A stretch of 64,000 nucleotides of DNA from JAFNAG01 sp963721405 (GTDB lineage Bacteria > Acidobacteriota > UBA6911), in NCBI GenBank assembly GCA_963721405.1, contig CAVRJA010000002.1:372001-436000 (forward strand), given 5' to 3'. The notes below the pieces were generated by a model, which saw only the letters and a list, made by a program, of their open reading frames with translations, was not told where the DNA came from and did no database searches. Within the stretch, counting starts at the first letter, position 1; every line of letters begins with the position of its first letter. Positions 34,885 through 44,162 of this stretch are shown here, one piece after another. Made by a program: the position numbers and the translations under genes.

Positions 34885-34908
34885 GAGAGATCCTTACCCT
34901 GGCGGGTG

Positions 34909-35109
34909 TTATTTCAGGCCGTATTTCTTCTGGAAACGCTCGATGCGGCCGGCGGTGTCAATCAGTTTCTGCTTGCCGGTGAAGAACGGATGGCAATTGG
35001 AACAGATGTCCAGGCGAATTTCTTTTTTCGTGGATCGGGTCTCAAACTGGTTCCCGCAGGCACAGCTCACCGTCACCGGCAGGTACTTGGGGTGAATGTC
35101 TTTTTTCAT
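34909..35109 (-). CDS. rpmE: 50S ribosomal protein L31 (zinc-binding type)
   Basis: The 66-residue protein of the large ribosomal subunit begins MKKDIHPKYLPVTVSCACG. It retains a zinc-binding set of cysteines (CACG and CSNCHPF), so it is the C+ form that can act as a zinc store. It ends with IDTAGRIERFQKKYG. The ATG at 35109 was chosen by family length. It heads the leftward prfA/murA cluster. Confidence 0.95.
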   Translation of the reverse strand: MKKDIHPKYLPVTVSCACGNQFETRSTKKEIRLDICSNCHPFFTGKQKLIDTAGRIERFQKKYGLK

Positions 35110-35131
35110 AACAGGCCTCGCAAAAACTTTT

Positions 35132-35140
35132 ATTATACCA
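35132..35140 (-). promoter_or_regulatory. Extended -10 promoter of rpmE
   Basis: On the minus strand TGGTATAAT forms an extended -10 element 23 bases before the rpmE ATG. A TTGACA eight bases upstream is too close to be its -35. This would drive the rpmE-prfA-murA block. Confidence 0.5.
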
Positions 35141-35614
35141 GAACTTGTCAAACCCACCCCTCAGATTCTGCCAAATCGGGTGCAATCAGAAGTGAGACTC
35201 AATCCTCAGCGGATTCGATCCCGGCTTGACTGCGCTATTCTTTCACCACTGAAGATTTGCGCGCAAGTTCACAAACAGCTAACCTGCAACTGGGAGCCAT
35301 GCCGGGTCTCGGGCTCGATCTCGTTTCAGTCTCCCGGCGGAGTTTGCCCCTATGTCTCTGGACCAGCGGGGCAAAGCGAGCTAAGTTCCATAAAAGCTTG
35401 TACTTGACAATATCACAGGGCTGGGGTATAAATCCCTTCCTATACTTCTTGTGATCAAAGGAATGTTGACCCTTGTATTTTCCGCAGCGTTGGAATTCAA
35501 ACCCTACGGGTAAGCCGCTTCTATTCCCGCCGGATCACAAAGCAATTATAGAATTTGGAAAAGATCCCGTGCCGGCAGGAGAAAGACCGGCCCGGGTCAA
35601 TTTAGGAGGAGAGA
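35141..35614. other. Intergenic divergence zone and rpsA leader
   Basis: This 474-base stretch separates the leftward block from the rightward block. It holds the rpsA promoter at 35404-35432 and a roughly 175-base untranslated leader. I see no gene, no tRNA and no riboswitch I can name. It ends with the strong ribosome site GGAGG before rpsA. Confidence 0.6.
35404..35432 (+). promoter_or_regulatory. Sigma-70 promoter of rpsA
   Basis: A perfect TTGACA (35404-35409) and TATAAA (35427-35432) are separated by exactly 17 bases. They point to rpsA, giving a leader of about 175 bases. Confidence 0.75.
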
Positions 35615-37402
<1,788 letters not shown>

Positions 37403-37427
37403 TTGCGGATCGTCAGGATTTGAGGCC

Positions 37428-38333
37428 ATGCCCGAACGACGTTCCAATTTCTTGCTATGGCTGGTTCTGGGAGGGGGCGCACTGCTCTTTTTCGCCCTCT
37501 CCCTGCTGGCCCTGGCGATGTTTACCTCCGCCGACGCAGGCTCGGCGTTTTCCTTTTCAAGTAACCAGGTCGCGGTGATCGACCTCGAGGGGATCATTCT
37601 GGATTCCCAGGATTTTGTTGATCAGCTCGACGACCTCGGCCGGTCCGGCGGCGTGCGCGCCGTGGTCTTGCGCATCAATAGCCCCGGCGGAGGCGTCGCG
37701 GCCTCTCAAGAGATGTATGAGGCGGTCCGGAAGTTCCGCTCCGAGACCAGCAAGAAGGTGGTTGTCAGCATCGCTTCCGTCGGCGCCTCGGGCGGCTATT
37801 ATGTCGCCTGCGCAGCCGACAGGATCTTCGCCAATCCGGGCAGCATCACGGGCAGCATCGGCGTCATCGCCGAATGGTACAATTACGGCGAGCTGCTGAA
37901 GTGGGCGAAGTTGCAGGACATTGTCTTCAAGAGCGGCGAGTTCAAAGACACAGGGTCGCCTTCCCGCCCGCTCACGGAAGCCGAGAAGATCTATTTTCAG
38001 AGCCTGATCGACAACATGTACGGCCAGTTCGTCAAGGCGGTGGCGGCCAGCCGCAAAATGGATGAGGCAGATGTGCGCAAGCTCGCCGACGGCCGCGTCT
38101 TCACCGGCAGTGAGGCCAAAAACAACGGGCTGGTGGATGAAGTGGGCGCGCTGCAGGATGCCGTGGCAGCAGCGGGCAAAATGGCCGGTATCATCGGCAA
38201 GCCGAGGATCGTGACGCCGCCGAAAAGAAAGATATCCATCCTGGATCTGCTGCTGGGAGACTCGCGATCCCTGCTTTCCCTGAATCCGGATCGGTCCGAG
38301 TCTCACATACGATTTCAATACCTTTGGAAATAG
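37428..38333 (+). CDS. sppA: Signal peptide peptidase SppA (short form)
   Basis: This membrane serine protease of the S49 family degrades cleaved signal peptides. The 301-residue protein has one N-terminal TM helix (about 8-32) and the ClpP-like fold. The oxyanion-region motif RINSPGGGVAASQEM, the nucleophile serine in SVGASGGYYVA and the probable general-base lysine near FKSGEFKDTGSPSR are all present. It is the half-length, single-domain form found in many bacteria, unlike the 618-residue E. coli enzyme. It lies 25 bases after rpsA. Confidence 0.94.
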   Translation: MPERRSNFLLWLVLGGGALLFFALSLLALAMFTSADAGSAFSFSSNQVAVIDLEGIILDSQDFVDQLDDLGRSGGVRAVVLRINSPGGGVAASQEMYEAVRKFRSETSKKVVVSIASVGASGGYYVACAADRIFANPGSITGSIGVIAEWYNYGELLKWAKLQDIVFKSGEFKDTGSPSRPLTEAEKIYFQSLIDNMYGQFVKAVAASRKMDEADVRKLADGRVFTGSEAKNNGLVDEVGALQDAVAAAGKMAGIIGKPRIVTPPKRKISILDLLLGDSRSLLSLNPDRSESHIRFQYLWK

Positions 38334-38344
38334 TCTGGAGACAA

Positions 38345-38626
38345 ATGGTAATGACAAAAGCGGAATTAGTGGAAGAAGTCGCAGGTCAGTCAGATCTCAC
38401 CAAGAAGGATGCCGAAGTCATCGTGCAGACGGTACTGGACAGCATCACCGATTCGCTGCAGAAGGGCGAAAAGATCGAACTGCGCGGTTTCGGCTCATTC
38501 CGGATCCGGAGCCGGGCTTCCCGACAGGGCCGCAATCCCAAGACGGGAAGCGGCGTCACCGTACCGGCCAAGAAAGTCCCATATTTCAAGCCCGGCAAGG
38601 AAATCAAAGATCTGATCAACCTCTAA
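38345..38626 (+). CDS. HU/IHF-family DNA-binding protein
   Basis: The 93-residue histone-like protein bends DNA as a dimer. It shows MTKAELVEEVAGQSDLTK at the N-terminus, ELRGFGSFRIRSRASRQGRNP including the beta-arm, and a C-terminal FKPGKEIKDL. The arm sequence and its position after rpsA favour an IHF-beta-like identity. HU cannot be excluded. The start is ATG 38345 with GGAG five bases upstream; a second ATG follows two codons later. Confidence 0.93.
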   Translation: MVMTKAELVEEVAGQSDLTKKDAEVIVQTVLDSITDSLQKGEKIELRGFGSFRIRSRASRQGRNPKTGSGVTVPAKKVPYFKPGKEIKDLINL

Positions 38627-38645
38627 GCGATCGGATCCGCCGCAA

Positions 38646-39140
38646 ATGGACCGTTTGTGGACGCCCTGGCGTTTTGACTATATCTCCAGGATCGATCACT
38701 CCGACACCCGGTGTGTTTTCTGCCGGATCCTTTCTGAACCGGAAAGGGACCGGGAAAATTTCGTCGTGGTTCGCGGGAAATCCCTGTTCGTCATCCTGAA
38801 CCTGTTTCCATACACTGCCGGGCACATGCTGATCGTAGCCAACCGGCATATTGCGTCGCTCGATGAAGCAGAACAGGGAGAACTCCATGCCTTCGTGGAA
38901 ACCGCGCGGACGTGCGAGGCGGCGCTCCGGGCCGAGTATCAGCCCGAAGGATTCAACCTCGGGTTCAACATTGGCCGTGCCGCCGGAGCCGGCGTCGAAC
39001 ACCACCTGCACATGCACGTCCTGCCGCGCTGGGCCGGCGACGGAAACTTTGTTTCCGTCATTTCGGAGACGCGGGTCCTGCCTGAAGAACTGCCCCGAAC
39101 CTACCAGCGCCTCCTCCCCCATTTTCACGAGCCCGCGTAG
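38646..39140 (+). CDS. HIT-domain protein, Ap4A phosphorylase-like
   Basis: The 164-residue protein is a HIT hydrolase or phosphorylase of the branch that begins MDRLWTPWRFDYI, often annotated as diadenosine tetraphosphate phosphorylase-like. It has a CVFCRIL segment at the N-terminus, NLFPYTAGHMLIVANRH in the middle and the triad HHLHMHVLPRW. It is longer than the HINT protein at 29961 and belongs to another subgroup. It follows the HU/IHF gene by 19 bases and could be the last gene of the rpsA operon. Confidence 0.9.
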   Translation: MDRLWTPWRFDYISRIDHSDTRCVFCRILSEPERDRENFVVVRGKSLFVILNLFPYTAGHMLIVANRHIASLDEAEQGELHAFVETARTCEAALRAEYQPEGFNLGFNIGRAAGAGVEHHLHMHVLPRWAGDGNFVSVISETRVLPEELPRTYQRLLPHFHEPA

Positions 39141-39287
39141 CGACGGGCGCCCGCGAGGCGTCCGACCACGCTGCTTCTTTTCCGCGCAATCTTTTGCAAA
39201 ATTCTTTCCGAAAATCACCCGCCCACGCCCTCGCTCCGGCGACCGATTCCGCGCCCGCAACCAGTCTGTATTTCGGGCCCCTATCAC

Positions 39288-39318
39288 GCTGAAACCCGCG
39301 CGTGGCGCGGGTTTCAGC
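39288..39318. terminator. Perfect 14-base hairpin between the HIT gene and dnaA
   Basis: The left arm GCTGAAACCCGCGC and the exactly complementary right arm enclose a three-base GTG loop. A T-rich tract follows on the plus strand, but only after about 18 bases, so termination of the rpsA-HIT operon is likely rather than certain. The stem could alternatively be a protein-binding palindrome near the origin. Confidence 0.55.
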
Positions 39319-39513
39319 GCCTCATTATGCAAATTTAATTTTTGCTCTTTTTTGGTTGCATGCGTCGAACCTCTGTGTTACTTTCACGCGCGTCGTAAGG
39401 TCGATTCGCTTCGCGCCACCAATTAAGGGTAGGCAATTTGAAATCCCCCGGAATTTGAAGTCTCGGGGTAGTGGGACTGCCGGACAGACCCCCCTGCTCG
39501 GGGAATTGGTGCG

Positions 39514-39545
39514 TTTTCCACAGGTGTGGAAACCTCTGTGGAAAT
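39514..39545. promoter_or_regulatory. Cluster of three DnaA-box-like sequences upstream of dnaA
   Basis: TTTTCCACA (39514-39522), TGTGGAAAC (39525-39533) and TGTGGAAAT (39537-39545) lie within 32 bases. The last two are inverted relative to the first. All resemble the DnaA box TTWTNCACA. They lie 70-100 bases before the dnaA start and may serve autoregulation or be part of the origin. Confidence 0.65.
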
Positions 39546-39614
39546 TTTGACACAGTCAACGGAGATCATCGAGATTCTTCGTGCTTCATGCGTTGATCAT
39601 TTGAGCGTGGGTGT

Positions 39615-40931
39615 ATGGAAGTCTGGGTCCAGATTTTGTCCAATGTCGGCAAGCGAGTCAACCCGCAGTGCTTCGATACCTGGTTCCGGCCGATCGTTTT
39701 CAACCATTGCGACGGACATGCCCTCCACCTCACCGTACCGAACGAGCACTTTAAGAAATGCCTGTTGGAAAACTACTCCGACCTGCTGTGCGATGCGGCA
39801 AGAGAAGCTGCAAGGTCCCCGCTCCAGCTGAAAGTCTCTGTGGGGGTCCCTGTGGCAAATGAACCTCCGATTGCCGCCGCTCTGCTTTCGGACAACCAAT
39901 CCGGATCATTCCAGCTGAACGCAAAGTACACGTTCGATTCGTTCGTGGTGGGCGCCAGCAACCAGTTTGCGCGCGCCGCAGCCCTCGCCGTCGCCGAACA
40001 GCCGTCCAAGGCTTATAACCCGTTGTATATTTACGGCGGTGTGGGACTCGGGAAGACGCACCTGATGCACGCTATCGGGCATTTCATCCAGAGCCGGTCC
40101 CCGAGGATGCGCTTATCCTACATGTCCTCGGAGCGGTTCATGAACGAGCTCGTCAACTCGATCCGCTACGACCGCACCATCCAGTTCCGGGACAAGTACC
40201 GGAACATCGACATCCTGCTCATGGATGACATCCAGTTCATCGCCGGCAAGGAACGCACGCAGGAAGAGTTCTTCCACACCTTCAATGCGCTCTACGATGC
40301 CCAGAAACAGATCGTAATCACCAGCGACTGCCCGCCGCGCGAGATCCCGACCATCGAGGAGCGGCTTCACTCTCGCTTTGAGTGGGGGCTGATTGCCGAC
40401 ATTCAACCGCCTGATCTTGAGACCAAGATCGCGATCCTCCGCAAGAAAGCGGAGTCGGACCTTGTGGCGCTCCCTGATGCCGTCGCCGTTTACGTCGCGA
40501 GCAGCATCCGCTCCAACATTCGCGAACTCGAGGGGGCGTTGATACGGCTGACCGCGCGCGCCTCGCTCGACGGCATGGATTCGTCGGAAATCGACATCGG
40601 TTACGCTCGGGACGTCCTCAAGGACCTGGTCATGGACGACAGGCGCTCCATCACATCTGAGATGGTCATCCGCACGGTCGCCAGTTACTTCGGCCTGAAA
40701 CCCACCCAACTCAAATCGAAGAACAACGCGCGCCGCATCTCCCAACCCAGGCAGATCGCCATGTATGTCTGCAAGGAAGTCACCGGGCTGTCACTTCCGC
40801 AAATCGGTAAGGATTTCGGCGGCAAACATCACACGACGGTGCTTCACTCGATTCGCAAGATCGACGAGTTGAAAAAAAAGGACTCCGAAATCGCCTCCGC
40901 AGTCAACAAGGTGATGCAGTCGTTCCGCTGA
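39615..40931 (+). CDS. dnaA: Chromosomal replication initiator DnaA
   Basis: DnaA is the AAA+ ATPase that binds DnaA boxes and melts the origin. The 438-residue protein has the N-terminal FDTWFRPI domain I. Walker A is GGVGLGKTHLMHA, Walker B is ILLMDDIQFI, and the sensor/arginine-finger region is IPTIEERLHSRFEWGL. Domain IV has the DNA-binding signature DFGGKHHTTVLHSI. Domain II is short. dnaN follows after a gap of about 810 bases holding a palindromic element and a probable origin. Confidence 0.98.
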   Translation: MEVWVQILSNVGKRVNPQCFDTWFRPIVFNHCDGHALHLTVPNEHFKKCLLENYSDLLCDAAREAARSPLQLKVSVGVPVANEPPIAAALLSDNQSGSFQLNAKYTFDSFVVGASNQFARAAALAVAEQPSKAYNPLYIYGGVGLGKTHLMHAIGHFIQSRSPRMRLSYMSSERFMNELVNSIRYDRTIQFRDKYRNIDILLMDDIQFIAGKERTQEEFFHTFNALYDAQKQIVITSDCPPREIPTIEERLHSRFEWGLIADIQPPDLETKIAILRKKAESDLVALPDAVAVYVASSIRSNIRELEGALIRLTARASLDGMDSSEIDIGYARDVLKDLVMDDRRSITSEMVIRTVASYFGLKPTQLKSKNNARRISQPRQIAMYVCKEVTGLSLPQIGKDFGGKHHTTVLHSIRKIDELKKKDSEIASAVNKVMQSFR

Positions 40932-41045
40932 AAGAGACCTCGAATTGCTGTCTGAGAGCCGCCCACCTATTTAGAGATAAGACCGCCGCCTTGGGCCGTG
41001 CGACCCGGGCAGGCGCCGCCGCTCCGGACTTTCGGAGAGATTTGA

Positions 41046-41312
41046 GGGCGAGACACCCAATGCCACATAGTTTCTGCAAACGGAGGGGCGAGCAAAATGC
41101 AAGGATCTTGGACCTGGACATAGACCTGGACTTGGACGTGGACGGGATTAAAGGTGCGCCGTTAAGTCCCAACACCTCAGAAACCTGTGCCGCAACCACG
41201 TCTAGGTCCACGTCGAAGTCCAGGTCCAGGTCCAAGTCAACGAGCCAAAATGGAAATTCGTATGCAAAAACGGAATTTCAGAAAAACTGTTCGGCATTGG
41301 GCGAGACACCCA
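41046..41312. repeat. Palindromic GGACNT-hexamer element, copy B, with 14-base flanking direct repeat
   Basis: The core has a left arm of hexamers (41107-41145, for example CTTGGACCTGGACATAGACC) and a complementary right arm (41199-41238). They can pair over more than 30 bases around a 53-base centre. Outside them lie imperfect terminal inverted repeats, ATGCCACATAGTTTCTG (41060-41076) and CAGAAAAACTGTTCGGCAT (41279-41297). The whole is flanked by a perfect direct repeat GGGCGAGACACCCA at 41046-41059 and 41299-41312, like a target-site duplication. Confidence 0.75.
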
Positions 41313-41439
41313 CGGTCCCGGGCGCAGGGGGGTTCGCCCGGCAAAGCACGCCCTCCCGCCCGTCTTTTCGTGCGCCCTCTTCGGGAACTCACAGGGTCAT
41401 CAACAGGCTAACCGAAACGGCGCAAGGGAATTGTCTCCC

Positions 41440-41705
41440 TTATTCACACGGACCCCTCTGCAAATCCTGTGGACTGATTCGCGGACCTTTTTTCCCACAG
41501 AAAACTCGTTTTTTCCTCCGGCCTCCTGTCTTTTTTCCAGTCCTCAGCAGCCTTGCGCGGCTTGTGTTAGATCTGTTTTCAACATATTCACTGCTCCTAC
41601 TATTTCTTCTAGTAAAGATGTAATCTAGTCTTCTTTAGAAACAGAATAAAATAGTCGCCATGAGTCAACTTCATCGTCGCACTGTCGGAAGGTTTTGTTT
41701 ATAAT
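41440..41705. promoter_or_regulatory. Probable replication origin segment and dnaN promoter
   Basis: A DnaA-box-like TTATTCACA (41440-41448) and TTTCCCACA (41491-41499) precede an AT-rich stretch (about 41565-41690) that could be the unwinding element. TATAAT at 41700-41705 lies 39 bases before dnaN and may be its -10; no good -35 is visible. Together with the strand switch of genes near 35-41 kb this supports oriC here. Confidence 0.5.
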
Positions 41706-41744
41706 CGCCTCCTTCGCATTTACTTCTCCAAGGAGCAAGGTTTG

Positions 41745-42854
41745 ATGGAATTCAAAGTCGAAAGAAACCTGCTGTTGAATGAATTGAACCTCGTCCAAGG
41801 GGTGATCGAGAAAAAGAGCACCATCCCGATCCTCTCCAACATTTTGCTGGAGGCGGCGGGAACGTCGCTCAGCATCACGGCCACCGACCTGGATGTCAGC
41901 ATCTGTTGCGGATGCTCCGCGGAGGTCGGCTCTCCCGGAACGCTGACGGTTTCCGCGCGGAGGCTCTTCGACATCGTGCGCCTGCTTCCCGAGAATTCCG
42001 ACATCCAGTGCAGACTGCTGGAAAATGACTGGGTGCAACTGCGCGCGGGCAAGTCGGAATACAAAGTGGTGGGCCTGCCGAGAGAGAATTTTCCGTCGAT
42101 ACCACAAGCGCCGGCAGGGGGAATTTCGCTCCCGGGCAGCGCCCTGAGAGCCATGATTCTCCGGACCATGTTCGCGATCACGCAGGAGGAGTCCCGATAC
42201 TCGCTGAATGGAGCTCTTTTGTCGGTGTCTCCCAACGAAATGCGCATGGTGGCAACCGACGGACATCGGCTCGCCCTGGTCAGCAAAGCGCTGGAAATCA
42301 AAGACGTGGAAGCTGAAGTGCGCGCCCTGATTCCCAGAAAGACGCTGGTGGAAATCCTCCGGCTCGTCGGGGAAGACGAAATGCTCGTCGAATTCATGCG
42401 GGACGAAAACCACATTTTCTTTTCCGTGGGCGGCAAAAAGCTCATCTCCCGAGTCCTTGCCGGGCAGTTTCCGAACTACGAAATGGTGGTTCCACGCGAC
42501 AACGACAAACTCATCGTGGCCCCAAGCAAGGCTCTTGCCGAGGGGATCCGCAGGGCGGCCGTGATGTCCGATGAGAAACTGCGGGCCGTCAAGATCACCT
42601 TCAGGTCCGGCGCCGCCGAGATTACAGCGAGCAGTGCCGATGCGGGCGAAGCCCGGGATGTGGTAGACGTGAGTTTTGACGGCAGCGACCTGAGCATCGG
42701 GTTCAATCCACAGTACCTCCTGGACTTCCTGAATGTCTGCCAATCGGATTCAGTAAACATCATGGTCAAGGACTCCGAGACGCAGGGAATGCTCAGTCCG
42801 GCGGGCTCACCCGAGCTGGATTACCGCTACGTCGTGATGCCCATGAAATTCTAG
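41745..42854 (+). CDS. dnaN: DNA polymerase III sliding clamp (beta subunit)
   Basis: The 369-residue clamp forms a dimeric ring around DNA and tethers polymerase III. It opens MEFKVERNLLLNELNLVQGV and contains three repeated domains. The C-terminus ends YRYVVMPMKF, matching the conserved YV-MPM-L/F tail that forms the protein-binding pocket. ATG 41745 has AAGGAG nine bases upstream. recF starts two bases after its stop codon. Confidence 0.97.
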   Translation: MEFKVERNLLLNELNLVQGVIEKKSTIPILSNILLEAAGTSLSITATDLDVSICCGCSAEVGSPGTLTVSARRLFDIVRLLPENSDIQCRLLENDWVQLRAGKSEYKVVGLPRENFPSIPQAPAGGISLPGSALRAMILRTMFAITQEESRYSLNGALLSVSPNEMRMVATDGHRLALVSKALEIKDVEAEVRALIPRKTLVEILRLVGEDEMLVEFMRDENHIFFSVGGKKLISRVLAGQFPNYEMVVPRDNDKLIVAPSKALAEGIRRAAVMSDEKLRAVKITFRSGAAEITASSADAGEARDVVDVSFDGSDLSIGFNPQYLLDFLNVCQSDSVNIMVKDSETQGMLSPAGSPELDYRYVVMPMKF

Positions 42855-42856
42855 GT

Positions 42857-43960
42857 GTGCAGGTACTCAATCTCCGCCTCCATCAGTACCGCAATTTTGA
42901 CCTGCAGGAAGTCAAATTCTGCCCGGGCACGAATCTCTTGTTCGGTCAGAATGGCCAGGGAAAGACAAACCTCCTGGAAGCCATCTACCTGCTCGGGTAC
43001 GGCAGGAGTTTCCGCACCTCGGCGCCTAAGGACTGCGTGCAGCACGGGAGGACAATGTGCCGTCTGGATGGGACGGTCGAAAACGCCGGCATGATCCGTG
43101 ATCTGGGAATTTCCATCTCTTCCGCAGCCGAAAAAAAGCTCTCCCTCCACAAAAAACCATGCAACCTCGCCGAGTTCATCGGCAACCTCCACGTGCTTGC
43201 GTTTACTCAGGAGCACCTGAAGGTCGTCCGCGGCGGTCCCGGTGAACGCAGAGCGTTTCTTGACAGGGCAATGCTCACAGTCTATGCGGGCCACATGCAG
43301 CGCCTGGCCGCCTACGGCAGGGCTCTGAAACAACGGAACCGGCTGCTTGCCTCGGCGGCCGGGAGCGGCGGGAGGGCAGACCGGGATCTGATCGACGCCT
43401 GGGACGAGGCCCTTGTCCGGGAAGGGAGCCGGATCCTACAGAACCGGCTGCTCTACGTGGAGGAAATCAAAAGAGAACTCACCAATCCCCTTGCCGTTGA
43501 GGAGAACCTGGAAATCCGATACTCCTCTTCTGCAATTCGCGAGGAATCCAAGGTTCAAGAAATCGAGGACGCATTCCGGCGCAGGCTGCGCGAGGCAAGA
43601 AATTCCGACGAACGAAAAGGTTTCAGCTCGATCGGCCCCCACCGCGACGACCTGCAACTCCTGCTGAACGGAAGATCGCTGGCCGATATCGGCTCCGCCG
43701 GCCAGCAGCGCAGCTGCCTGCTGGCGCTCTATTTCGCCCAGATGGAGATCCACCGCCGCACCTGCGGTTTCTACCCCGTCTTTCTCATGGACGATGTCGA
43801 AGCGGAACTGGACGACCAGCGGTTGCAGGCGTTCTTTGCATACCTGGCGCGACGGACACAGACATTCTTGACCACCGCAAAAGAGCGGATTCTTCCTGCT
43901 CTTGCGTCGGATTCGCGCCGGTTTTGTGTGCGGCGGGGAGCCGTCGTCGCCGAAGTGTGA
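42857..43960 (+). CDS. recF: DNA replication and repair protein RecF
   Basis: RecF is the SMC-like ATPase that helps load RecA at gaps with RecO and RecR. The 367-residue protein has LHQYRNFDLQEV, Walker A GQNGQGKTNLLEA, the ABC-type signature SAGQQRSCLLALYFAQ, and Walker B FLMDDVEAELD. The GTG start at 42857 lies two bases after dnaN, indicating translational coupling. The order dnaN-recF-gyrB is classic. Confidence 0.96.
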   Translation: MQVLNLRLHQYRNFDLQEVKFCPGTNLLFGQNGQGKTNLLEAIYLLGYGRSFRTSAPKDCVQHGRTMCRLDGTVENAGMIRDLGISISSAAEKKLSLHKKPCNLAEFIGNLHVLAFTQEHLKVVRGGPGERRAFLDRAMLTVYAGHMQRLAAYGRALKQRNRLLASAAGSGGRADRDLIDAWDEALVREGSRILQNRLLYVEEIKRELTNPLAVEENLEIRYSSSAIREESKVQEIEDAFRRRLREARNSDERKGFSSIGPHRDDLQLLLNGRSLADIGSAGQQRSCLLALYFAQMEIHRRTCGFYPVFLMDDVEAELDDQRLQAFFAYLARRTQTFLTTAKERILPALASDSRRFCVRRGAVVAEV

Positions 43961-44067
43961 TAACCGCTCCGGCGACTCGCCAGGACGGCAGTTGTAAGTT
44001 ATTCATTTACAAACAGATAAATCTAAAAAACGGCGAGAATTTTGCTCCACTTCGGGCATGATTTCGT

Positions 44068-44075
44068 GGTATAAT
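44068..44075 (+). promoter_or_regulatory. Extended -10 promoter before gyrB
   Basis: TGGTATAAT (TATAAT at 44070-44075) lies about 90 bases before the chosen gyrB start. The extended TG element compensates for a weak -35. If used, it excludes the upstream in-frame ATG at 44058 as the start. Confidence 0.5.
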
Positions 44076-44162
44076 GCGGGGTTGAAATATGAGCCACTAA
44101 GTTATAGTAAACAAACATGTTTCTACCGACTTCCGGCCGCACGAAGGGAGTCGCTTTCGGGC

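Larger units (their letters stand above)
39141..39614. other. Gene-free region upstream of dnaA
   Basis: This 474-base gap holds no gene. It contains a long perfect hairpin at 39288-39318 and a cluster of DnaA-box-like sequences at 39514-39545, both listed separately. T-rich runs follow the hairpin at 39330-39355. Confidence 0.7.
40932..41744. other. Gene-free dnaA-dnaN interval
   Basis: This 813-base gap holds no credible gene. Its left half contains palindromic element B (41046-41312). Its right half holds DnaA-box-like sites and an AT-rich stretch that may be the origin (41440-41705). Apparent long open frames here arise because the hexamer repeats lack stop codons. Confidence 0.7.

Noticed and set aside
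35141..35614. A riboswitch or tRNA in the rpsA leader region.
   Set aside because: No cloverleaf or known riboswitch core could be recognised by eye; a covariance-model search would be needed.
41107..41238. A CRISPR-like or tandem repeat array.
   Set aside because: The units are six bases with no spacers, and the two arms are inverted relative to each other.
40991..41623. Open frame with (LD)n-type repeats in the dnaA-dnaN gap.
   Set aside because: The repeats are the hexamer arms of element B, which lack stop codons in several frames. No ribosome site or conserved protein sequence is present.
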